A stretch of 7,000 bases of DNA from contig PEWM01000066.1 of assembly GCA_002779455.1 (NCBI GenBank), forward strand, positions 2,085 to 9,084. The letters are read 5' to 3'. The DNA is from Deltaproteobacteria bacterium CG07_land_8_20_14_0_80_60_11. GTDB lineage: Bacteria > Desulfobacterota > Desulfobaccia > Desulfobaccales > 0-14-0-80-60-11. Under the pieces are notes generated by a model, which was not told the origin of the DNA, did no database searches, and saw nothing but the letters and a program-made list of their open reading frames with translations. Below, piece by piece: positions 1-5,799 of this stretch. Numbering within the stretch: position 1 is the stretch's first letter; the number at the start of each line of letters is the position of its first letter. A program made the position numbers and the translations under genes.

Positions 1-134
1 AGGAATTGGTTGAATGGCACCCCATCAACTTCCGACATTACGGCCGATGCTGCTACAAGAAAAGAGAAAGCCATTGCCAGTAAGTCAGCGGTTATTAAAT
101 AAACATTAAATAACTTATGATGATTGACTCTCAT
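1..134 (-). CDS. N-terminal fragment of a membrane protein, possibly a polyprenyl-phosphate sugar phosphotransferase
   Basis: Reading the minus strand from an ATG at 134-132 gives 44 open codons that leave the window at its left edge, so only the N-terminus is present. The peptide starts MRVNHHKLFNVYLITADLL and continues as a hydrophobic stretch (about residues 8-33) ending in AASAV, followed by a polar segment ending VPFNQF. A short basic N-terminus followed by a membrane helix containing an 'ADLLA' turn is how many bacterial sugar transferases of exopolysaccharide pathways (undecaprenyl-phosphate hexose phosphotransferases, WcaJ/WbaP type) begin, but the catalytic domain is outside the window, so the product is a guess. 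There is no clear Shine-Dalgarno before the ATG; an in-frame TGA lies seven codons upstream, which limits the start to this ATG or the TTG two codons before it. Two plus-strand frames are also open here over shorter distances. They lack a start and look less protein-like. Confidence 0.5.
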   Translation of the reverse strand, partial: MRVNHHKLFNVYLITADLLAMAFSFLVAASAVMSEVDGVPFNQF

Positions 135-301
135 AATCAAACTGACATTGATTCAGCCTGAACCAGGCGGTTTCTGCAGCATTTCCCATAACGGCAAAAA
201 CTTTGGGCATTCGCTATATTTCAACTTCGGAATGATGGGGCTATTGCTTGAATTTTCCCTGATCGTCCACGAGCTCCACCTGACCGCCTGGTCCCCCAGG
301 C

Positions 302-386
302 GCGGGTGGCGGGAACGGACCCCGGCCAAACGGCGCCGACCAACAGGTTGAGGGAGAAGTTGTACTGATCTGCGGGTGGCGGGAAC
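302..386. repeat. 15-base exact direct repeat pair, 70 bases apart
   Basis: GCGGGTGGCGGGAAC occurs at 302-316 and again at 372-386. The flanks differ, so this is not a simple tandem duplication. A separate 12-base exact repeat, CAAACGGCGCCG, occurs at 327-338 and 512-523. The role is unknown. Confidence 0.6.
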
Positions 387-643
387 CTTAAGCTAAGCGA
401 GCATACGGTCGCGGAGGGGACGTACCGAACTCCGGAGGATTGATCTTAAGACCAGGCTGGCGGCAGTCCTGCCCACGCCACGCCGAAACTGGACGTTTCC
501 GGCGAACCAGGCAAACGGCGCCGCTCTGGCGCTCAGACTGCGCCGGCCTGGAGGATGCCCCGGCGAAGGTGGCTGCCCGGGCGGACTGGTATAAGCGCGG
601 CTACCGGCATGCAGTTCCTGGTTACCAGAGCCCCAGGGGATAT

Positions 644-690
644 GGCCAGACTTGTGAGGACCTCAAGAACGCGGCCTGAGGCCAGACTTG
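644..690. repeat. 11-base exact direct repeat pair, 36 bases apart
   Basis: GGCCAGACTTG occurs at 644-654 and 680-690. The match continues as TGAG after a one-base insertion in the second copy. The pair lies just downstream of the metallopeptidase stop codon as read on the minus strand. The second copy overlaps a small inverted repeat, GGCC-TGA-GGCC, at 673-683. Confidence 0.55.
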
Positions 691-714
691 GTGAGCCGCA
701 AAAATGTCTTGACT

Positions 715-1194
715 TTAAGGGAGTCCTACCGATTGTTTCTCATCTTTTTCCTGGTCGTACATGAGAGACACCGTTTGAGACACTCTCTTAGACCAGGTTG
801 GATCATCTTTATTCAATTCGACTTCATCAAAAAAATCACTAAAGTCATGATCTACTAGCTTGTAGGGATTTTTAACACTATCTGAATCAAAAAATGTATG
901 CCTCAATTCATGTCTCAATACTCTTTTAACATCAGTATCATCGCAATGGGCAATCAATTTCTGATCTAATAGGATAATATAATCATACCCATATTCTGGC
1001 GCTTCATCCTTGGATAAAAACTTAACCAGCTCAGAAGGCTTAACTATCTTGCTAAGAGCTATATTACCTTTATATATCATCTTCTTTTTATTAATCAGGA
1101 AAAGAATCTTCGCATTAGCCAAATGAGGAAAATGTTGAGATCTGATTTTTTCATACATTTCCAGAATGTGTTCAGGAACATGTTCATACTTCAT
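715..1194 (-). CDS. Putative phage-type zinc metallopeptidase (HExxH)
   Basis: The 159-residue soluble protein has no signal peptide or membrane segment. Residues 95-99 read HELRH, a gluzincin-like HExxH zinc site, inside the helix VLRHELRHTFF. About 17 residues later comes DHDFSDF (His116), which fits the 'HDxxDF' segment that follows the HExxH in the putative phage metallopeptidase family (Pfam PhageMetallopep type). The N-terminus (VPEHILEMYEKI, then HFPHLANAKI) also matches the usual start of that family, and a hydrophobic strand, YDYIILLDQKL, precedes the active-site helix. Likely role: zinc-dependent proteolysis in the cytoplasm; the substrate is unknown. The frame could start earlier (ATG at 1257), but the ATG at 1194 follows an AAAGGAG box at a spacing of 7, so I chose it. 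A weak -10-like TATACT lies at 1229-1224 on the minus strand, without a good -35. The gene is far more AT-rich than its neighbours and has no same-origin partner nearby, suggesting acquisition from a phage or mobile element. Confidence 0.85.
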   Translation of the reverse strand: MKYEHVPEHILEMYEKIRSQHFPHLANAKILFLINKKKMIYKGNIALSKIVKPSELVKFLSKDEAPEYGYDYIILLDQKLIAHCDDTDVKRVLRHELRHTFFDSDSVKNPYKLVDHDFSDFFDEVELNKDDPTWSKRVSQTVSLMYDQEKDEKQSVGLP

Positions 1195-1201
1195 GATGAT
1201 T

Positions 1202-1208
1202 CTCCTTT
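1202..1208 (-). promoter_or_regulatory. Ribosome binding site of the metallopeptidase gene
   Basis: The minus strand reads AAAGGAG here, seven bases before the ATG at 1194. It decides the start: the upstream in-frame ATG at 1257 would add 21 residues and place this box inside the coding region. Confidence 0.75.
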
Positions 1209-1431
1209 TATATGATTTACCGAAGTATAATCTTGAGAATATAGCATGAAAGTCCACAGATAAAAAGCGATATCTAAAAATCCATTATCTCCCACCGGAC
1301 CCGGGGATTAAGTTGCCGAACATCGCTCTCCAGGAAGAAACATAGGAGATTCGCCCGCGTTGGGAATCCATCGGTATGACCTCAGATCGGATGACTTTTG
1401 TTTAAACCGAGATTATGCGGTACCGGCGTGG

Positions 1432-3138
1432 TTAACCAAATGATTTCAATGTCTTAGGCGGGCGGGCGTTGCTGGCGCACACCCGGGTGCCCCACTCCAG
1501 TAAATCCCGGCTACAGTCATCCTTGTCGATCACTGCTTCAATGACGCTCAGGCCGTCGTGGGTCAGGGCCTGGTCGATGGCGTCCCGGGCTTCCCCTTCG
1601 GTGCGGACGCGGCAGCCCCAGCCGTTGCCGTCGTTGCCATTATAGGCCGGCACCAATTCAGCATAGTTCCAGTTCTTGATGACGTTGTAGGGCCCGTCGT
1701 GGATCTCCACTTCGATGGTGTAGCCGCCGTTGTTCATGATGAAGATGATGGGTTTGAGGCCATAGCGGATCATGGTGGACAGCTCCTGGGACGTCATCTG
1801 GAAGGAGCCGTCGCCGATGCAGGCAATGACCCGGCGGCCGGGCTGCACCGCCAGCTGGTACCCCAGGGCGGCCCCCACGGACCAGCCGATGGAACCGTAC
1901 TGCATCTGGATCTCGAAGGCGCTGCCTTGGGGCAGGGAGAGGTTAATGGTGTTGAACCAGGAGTCCCCGGTTTCGGCGATGAGGGTGGTGTTGGCGTCCA
2001 GCATGCCCTGGATCATGGCGAAGAGCCTCCGGGTGCGGAGGGGGGCGGCCCGGTCGATGGGAGGTTCCGGCACGGTTTGGGTCCGGGTGCGGTTAAAGGC
2101 CGACAGGGAGGTGTCGTTCCGCTTGATCTGGCCGGCCAGGGCGGCAAGAAACTCATCCATGACAATATCCTGATAGAGGGTCCCGGGCAACTCCACAAAG
2201 TCGGTCCCGACGTGAATAAGTTTTTTCGGGCTGATTTCGATGGTGTGGCCGCAGGAGGCATAGTCCGAGAGGACCGGACCGGCAAAGAGGTAGACATCGG
2301 CGGATTCCACCACGGCCTCGGCGCCGGGGCTGCTCACCGGGCCCCAATAGATCCCCACGAAGTTGGGGTGCTCTTCCGGGAAAAACCCCTTGGCGTTGGG
2401 CATCATGGCCACTGCGTAACCCGAGGCGTCGATGAACTGCCGGAAGGCCTCCACCGCCCCGGCGGGGCGCAGCTTGACCCCGCCTACCGCCACCGGTTTG
2501 ATGGCGGCGTTGAGCCAGGCGGCGGCATGGTCCACCGCCTCCTTCAGGGCCTCGGGGTTGCTGGCGGGCTTTTGCCAAAACTGGTAGGGTTTCGGAGCCG
2601 GGACTTCCAGAGCCGCAATATTACAAGCAATCTCCAGATAGACCGGCTTGCGGCGCCGGAGGGCCGTAGCAATGGTTTGATCGATGAGCCTGGGGGCGTC
2701 CTCGGCGTGCCGGATGATGACCGCCGCCGCCGTCACCGGGGCGAACATCTCCCGGACATAGCCGTAGCGCACCTCCCCCAGGGAGTGGTGCAGGATCTGG
2801 TTTTCCGGTTCCGAGTGCGTGTTAGGGCCGCCGGAGATCAGAATCACCGGCAGGTCTTCGGCATAGTGGCCCGCGGTGGCGTTCACCGCGCTCAGGGCGC
2901 CGACGCTGTAGGTCACCAGCATGGCTGCCATCCCGTGGGCCCGGGCGTAGCCGTCGGCAGCATAGCCGGCGTTAAGCTCATTGCAGCAACTGATGCAGGC
3001 CAAATTCCGGTTTGCCAGGATTTGATCGAACAGAGCCAGGTTATAATCTCCCGGGATGCCGAAGTAGTGGCGCAGGCCCACCTGCTCCAGGCGGGTGGCG
3101 AGATAAGACCCGACGGTGGCGTTAGCAGTTTCAGCCAT
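1432..3138 (-). CDS. pdc: Pyruvate decarboxylase (thiamine diphosphate-dependent)
   Basis: Non-oxidative decarboxylation of pyruvate to acetaldehyde and CO2, using ThDP and Mg2+; the family forms cytoplasmic tetramers. At 568 residues it equals the length of Zymomonas mobilis PDC. Order: N-terminal pyrimidine-binding domain (about 8-185), central domain (about 200-350), C-terminal ThDP-binding domain (about 365-560). Key residues are in place: Asp31 in GDYN, cofactor Glu54 in CCNELNAGYAADGYAR, catalytic His117-His118 in LHHSLG, the metal/diphosphate motif GDGS (442-445) to Asn469-Asn470, and catalytic Glu476 in GYTIEVEIHDGPYN. The paired histidines and TIEVEIHDGPYN favour PDC over acetolactate synthase or oxalyl-CoA decarboxylase; indolepyruvate or phenylpyruvate decarboxylase is a less likely alternative. 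The C-terminal part (NNGGYTIEVEIHDGPYNVI, LLEWGTRV) resembles plant and cyanobacterial-type PDCs. I start at the ATG at 3138, seven bases after AAGGAGG, not the ATG nine codons upstream. It is transcribed alone, with large gaps on both sides. Confidence 0.95.
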   Translation of the reverse strand: MAETANATVGSYLATRLEQVGLRHYFGIPGDYNLALFDQILANRNLACISCCNELNAGYAADGYARAHGMAAMLVTYSVGALSAVNATAGHYAEDLPVILISGGPNTHSEPENQILHHSLGEVRYGYVREMFAPVTAAAVIIRHAEDAPRLIDQTIATALRRRKPVYLEIACNIAALEVPAPKPYQFWQKPASNPEALKEAVDHAAAWLNAAIKPVAVGGVKLRPAGAVEAFRQFIDASGYAVAMMPNAKGFFPEEHPNFVGIYWGPVSSPGAEAVVESADVYLFAGPVLSDYASCGHTIEISPKKLIHVGTDFVELPGTLYQDIVMDEFLAALAGQIKRNDTSLSAFNRTRTQTVPEPPIDRAAPLRTRRLFAMIQGMLDANTTLIAETGDSWFNTINLSLPQGSAFEIQMQYGSIGWSVGAALGYQLAVQPGRRVIACIGDGSFQMTSQELSTMIRYGLKPIIFIMNNGGYTIEVEIHDGPYNVIKNWNYAELVPAYNGNDGNGWGCRVRTEGEARDAIDQALTHDGLSVIEAVIDKDDCSRDLLEWGTRVCASNARPPKTLKSFG

Positions 3139-3145
3139 GCTTAAC

Positions 3146-3152
3146 CCTCCTT
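3146..3152 (-). promoter_or_regulatory. Ribosome binding site of pdc
   Basis: The minus strand reads AAGGAGG seven bases before the ATG at 3138. This near-perfect Shine-Dalgarno sets the start at MAETANAT and rejects the in-frame ATG at 3165, whose extra residues would span the box. It suggests strong translation. Confidence 0.8.
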
Positions 3153-3285
3153 TTCTGGCGGTCAAAGAGTAGGGCGGACAGGTCCCGGCGGCTTTTCCAG
3201 GTCCGGGTTGGATGACCCCAGGGGATTGAGGTTTGCTTTGAGATTAGGCGGCAGCCCTGGCTACCACAGTCAAAAATGGTTTTGG

Positions 3286-3321
3286 GAACCTCTCTCCACG
3301 AGTTTAACCTCGAGAAGGTTC
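3286..3321. promoter_or_regulatory. Imperfect inverted repeat in the pdc upstream region
   Basis: GAACCT (3286-3291) pairs with AGGTTC (3316-3321). Inside it, CGAG (3299-3302) pairs with CTCG (3309-3312). On the plus strand the structure is followed by TTTTT at 3325-3329, the pattern of an intrinsic terminator that would stop transcription running antisense towards the ribonuclease gene. On the minus strand it lies about 150 bases upstream of pdc and could instead be an operator or leader element. The sequence does not decide between these roles. Confidence 0.35.
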
Positions 3322-3569
3322 ATCTTTTTGTAGCCAATTTGTCTGGTGGGAGGCAGGATAGCACAAATTTAGAAGAAACAACAACTATTTCCAGTCGACA
3401 TAGCTAAATGGGCCGCAAGGAGGGAGAGATTTTGAGAGGTAACTGGAGAAAAAAGCTAACACGCGGTAATATATCCGGAAAACTTCGTTGTCCGCCAAAT
3501 CACGGCATGGGGCAAAAATTGGCGCCCGAGGCGAGAGAAGCAGAAATAATCAAGGTTGCCGGCGCCATA

Positions 3570-5555
3570 CTACGCCAGGGAGACCTTGATCTGGTCTTCC
3601 CGGGGGTTGACGCGATCCAGGCGCACCAGGACGGTATCTCCGGGGGACAGCTTGACGGTGGCCGGGGCGGTCATAAAGAGCTCCAGCAGAATATCAGGCA
3701 GCATGAGGCGGTAGCGGTGGGGCGTTTTATCCAGCACCAGGGCTTCTAGCTTCTGGCCTACCCGGGCCGACAGGTGCTTCAGGAGCCAGTAGCGCAGCCG
3801 CCGGGTTTTCAGTTGCCCGGCCCGCCGCATGGCCGGCTCGATGGTGGCCAGGATCTGCTCCAGGTCCTCTGGCCGGTAAGCCGGCGGGTGGCCGCTCACC
3901 ACCGCCAGGAGCTGCCGGTGGATCACCAGGTCCAGATAGCGGCGGATGGGGGACGTGGCAAAGGTGTAGCAGGACAGCCCCAGGCCCCAGTGGGGCGACG
4001 GCGAGAGGTCCATCACCACCCGGCTCAGGCGGCGCCGGTCCTGCCAGAGCTCCAGCAGGCTCTTGTCCGGGGACGGCTGGATGGGCTCCCGGGGGTCGGG
4101 TTGGCCCCGGTAGATGGCCGCAATCCCTTGCTCGGCCAGGAACTGCGAGGCCAGGGAATTGGCCAGCACCATGGCCTCGCCCACCAGCTGGTGGCTGGCG
4201 GTCTCCTGGTCTTCCACCACGACCTGGATATCGCCCTGGGGGTTGAAAGTGACCCACACCTCGGGCAACTTGAGCTCGTAGCCGCCCCGGGCCAGCCGCC
4301 GTTCCTTGAGGCGGCGGGTCAGGCGGAACAGGGTGTCGAGCTCCCGGTCCTGGGTCAGGAGACCGTCCACCTCATGGTAGGTCAGGCGCCGGGCCACCGT
4401 AATCAGGCTGGGGACGATCACCCAGTCCTTGATCTCGGCGTCGGCGCTTAGGGTCACGAGAAAGCTCAGGGCGAGGCGTTCCTGGCCGGCCAGCAGGCTC
4501 ACGGTATCTTCCGAAAGTTCTTCCGGCAGCATGGGCAGCCGCCGCTCCGGCAGGTAAATGGAGGTCCCCCGTTCCTGGGCCTCCAGATCTAGTGGGGTTT
4601 GGGGCATCACGTGCGCCGAGACATCGGCGATGTGAATCCCCAGGCGCCAACCGTCCGGCGCCTCTTCCAGACTCAGGGCGTCGTCGAAGTCCCGGGTGCG
4701 CTCCCCGTCTATGGTCATGATGTCAAGGTGGGTCAGGTCCTGCCGGCAGGAAGCATAACGGTCCGGGGGCGGACTCTGGGCCAGCTGCCGGGCCCGGACC
4801 AGGGCCTCCGGGGAAAATTCCAGGGGGACCTCCAGCCGGTAGAGGTCCAGGTCTTCATCCTCCTGCCACACCCCTAGCCGCACCAGCAGGCGAAAGGGGG
4901 CCTCCACCGGGTTAAGCCGGGCCTTGTCCAGGAAAGCCTTGCCCTGGGCGTAGTCGGGGACCTCGGCCCCCCACAACGCCATCCGCCGCAACAGTCCCAC
5001 CACCCGATCTTTCCAGGGCCCGGCCGCCGCCTTCTCTCCGGCCCAGACCTTCTCCAGCCAGGCGGCGATCTCCTCCAGCTCCCGCTGGCGCAAAAGCTCC
5101 TGGAAATGCTGCTCCTTAAGTTGTTCCACCAATTCCGGGGGATTGGGGCTGACCAAGCCGTCTTTCTGCTTAAAGAGAAACCGGTCCTCCCGGAGGCTGC
5201 GGCCCGTGGCGGCCACCTGGTCGGGGGTCGTCTGGCCAAACCACAGGTCGGCCATCTCGACCACCGACACAGTCTGATCCTCTGAAGCCAGAAGTTCCCA
5301 CAGGTCATCAAGGTTGACGGCCTCCTTGAAAGCCTCACGTTGCCTGGCAGTGGCTTCCAGATGTCTCAACAGGTCATGGCGGGACAGGGCGCCGACGGGC
5401 AGGCGGGGGCCTACGTGCAGGACCCGCTTGGGGGTCAGGGTCATCTCCCGGCTGGTCTGGGTAAGCACATGGAGCCGCTCGCCTTTCAGTTCCAGGACGA
5501 CGCCCAAAAAAATGCGCTTATCTTCGAAGAATTCGACAATATCGCCGGGTTCCAT
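3570..5555 (-). CDS. RNB-domain 3'-5' exoribonuclease (RNase II/RNase R family)
   Basis: A 661-residue hydrolytic ribonuclease that would degrade RNA processively from the 3' end in the cytoplasm. Order: a small SH3-like N-terminal domain (about 1-50, starting MEPGDIVEFF), a winged-helix region (about 55-135), a helical linker with charged, coiled-coil-like stretches (about 140-260), the RNB catalytic domain (about 270-585), and an S1-like OB fold (about 598-661). The catalytic acidic cluster TIDGERTRDFDDAL gives Asp283, Asp289, Asp291 and Asp292, with the same 6/8/9 spacing as Asp201/207/209/210 of E. coli RNase II. The second signature, ATSPIRRYLDLVIHRQ (533-548), carries the RNA-contacting arginines. 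The layout, without paired N-terminal cold-shock domains, resembles the RNase II-like branch found in cyanobacteria and plastids rather than E. coli RNase R. The ATG at 5555 fits the family N-terminus but lacks a Shine-Dalgarno. The gene is GC-rich and apparently monocistronic, divergent from the phosphoesterase. Confidence 0.92.
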   Translation of the reverse strand: MEPGDIVEFFEDKRIFLGVVLELKGERLHVLTQTSREMTLTPKRVLHVGPRLPVGALSRHDLLRHLEATARQREAFKEAVNLDDLWELLASEDQTVSVVEMADLWFGQTTPDQVAATGRSLREDRFLFKQKDGLVSPNPPELVEQLKEQHFQELLRQRELEEIAAWLEKVWAGEKAAAGPWKDRVVGLLRRMALWGAEVPDYAQGKAFLDKARLNPVEAPFRLLVRLGVWQEDEDLDLYRLEVPLEFSPEALVRARQLAQSPPPDRYASCRQDLTHLDIMTIDGERTRDFDDALSLEEAPDGWRLGIHIADVSAHVMPQTPLDLEAQERGTSIYLPERRLPMLPEELSEDTVSLLAGQERLALSFLVTLSADAEIKDWVIVPSLITVARRLTYHEVDGLLTQDRELDTLFRLTRRLKERRLARGGYELKLPEVWVTFNPQGDIQVVVEDQETASHQLVGEAMVLANSLASQFLAEQGIAAIYRGQPDPREPIQPSPDKSLLELWQDRRRLSRVVMDLSPSPHWGLGLSCYTFATSPIRRYLDLVIHRQLLAVVSGHPPAYRPEDLEQILATIEPAMRRAGQLKTRRLRYWLLKHLSARVGQKLEALVLDKTPHRYRLMLPDILLELFMTAPATVKLSPGDTVLVRLDRVNPREDQIKVSLA

Positions 5556-5610
5556 GGTGGCCAGAACGTAACAAAATCCCCGGAAAAGTCAAGGAAGGGC
5601 GGCCGGGCTG

Positions 5611-5645
5611 GTTTTCGGTTGGCAGTCTCCGGTTTTCGGTTAATA
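5611..5645. repeat. Five-unit heptanucleotide-phased repeat tract
   Basis: The plus strand divides into consecutive seven-base units each starting GT: GTTTTCG, GTTGGCA, GTCTCCG, GTTTTCG, GTTAATA. Units 1 and 4 are identical, and the longer string GGTTTTCGGTT recurs exactly 21 bases apart. The tract sits in the divergent gap between the ribonuclease and phosphoesterase starts. It resembles the short tandemly repeated heptamers (STRR) known from cyanobacteria and seen in other bacteria. Confidence 0.6.
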
Positions 5646-5748
5646 AATAATCTTTTGGGGCCTTTGTCGTTACATTGAGGTCAGTTATGATATAAAATCT
5701 CTTTAAATATCTATTGATTTGAGCAAAAATAATTGCGACAGGTAATGT

Positions 5749-5769
5749 TGCGGCAACGCTGACGCCGCA
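5749..5769 (+). promoter_or_regulatory. Small hairpin upstream of the phosphoesterase gene
   Basis: TGCGGC (5749-5754) can pair with GCCGCA (5764-5769) around a nine-base loop, ending 30 bases before the ATG at 5800. An alternative DNA palindrome, GTTGC-G-GCAAC, overlaps it at 5747-5757. The AT-rich DNA before it (5640-5740) probably holds promoters for both divergent genes, but I could not pick out a convincing -35/-10 pair. It could be an operator or leader structure. Confidence 0.25.
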
Positions 5770-5799
5770 CCCGGACCGCCCCAAAAACCGGAAACTCTT

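Larger units (their letters stand above)
135..714. other. 580-base stretch without a defensible gene, carrying short exact repeat pairs
   Basis: This stretch separates the left-edge membrane protein start from the 3' end of the metallopeptidase gene. The left third is of mixed composition, while about 270-690 is strongly GC-rich. Several short frames stay open, as expected in GC-rich DNA, but none combines a ribosome binding site, an ATG and a recognisable protein. The best is a TTG-started plus-strand frame (440-679) whose tail reads DWYKRGYRHAVPGYQSP, faintly like DUF2799-type lipoproteins; I do not call it. Small inverted repeats occur at 156-168 (GCCTG, 3-base loop, CAGGC) and at 285-302 (CGCCTGG, TCCC loop, CCAGGCG). 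Neither is followed by a T tract, so neither looks like an intrinsic terminator. The region could be a decayed gene, a long leader or a structured RNA locus. Confidence 0.5.
3139..3569. other. 431-base intergenic region between the RNB ribonuclease and pdc
   Basis: Both neighbours are read on the minus strand, so this stretch should hold the end of the ribonuclease transcript and the pdc promoter. Composition is mixed and more AT-rich than the genes. On the minus strand a -35-like TTGACT lies at 3273-3268, but no matching -10 is found 16-18 bases downstream, so I do not call a promoter. After the ribonuclease stop the minus strand has a weak CGCC-TCG-GGCG hairpin followed a few bases later by TTTTT; its 4-pair stem is too short for a confident terminator. 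The best structure is the hairpin at 3286-3321, listed separately. I see no protein-coding gene confined to this gap. Confidence 0.5.

Noticed and set aside
1..102. Plus-strand frames open to stops at 81-83 and 100-102
   Set aside because: Both are under 35 codons, begin outside the window and show no recognisable feature. The minus-strand reading has an ATG and a typical membrane helix, so I preferred it.
124..351. Plus-strand frame of 75 codons containing HELH
   Set aside because: It has a TTG start without a ribosome binding site, a C-terminal run of Arg/Pro from GC-rich DNA and no zinc-site context, and it overlaps the start of the minus-strand membrane protein.
302..386. Mobile-element ends or attachment site
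   Set aside because: The 15-base repeats are direct, only 70 bases apart, and enclose no transposase or integrase; no tRNA gene is nearby.
1370..1395. Near-direct repeat ATCGGTATGAC / ATCGGATGAC downstream of pdc
   Set aside because: Only ten or eleven bases with one indel, lying past the 3' end of the gene; likely chance and no supporting structure.
1558..3144. A 528-codon open frame on the plus strand opposite pdc
   Set aside because: It is the antisense shadow of a GC-rich gene with strong codon bias. Its product is dominated by Gly/Val/His/Asp with no domain, while the opposite strand encodes an unmistakable pyruvate decarboxylase.
3408..3749. Plus-strand frame starting in the pdc/ribonuclease gap
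   Set aside because: Half of it is antisense to the 3' end of the ribonuclease, it has no recognisable domain, and it shows no clear ribosome binding site before its ATG.
3774..4451. A 225-codon plus-strand frame, and others, opposite the ribonuclease gene
   Set aside because: Low-complexity Gln/Gly/Leu/Val-rich translation without a motif; it lies antisense to the RNB catalytic domain and reflects high GC content.
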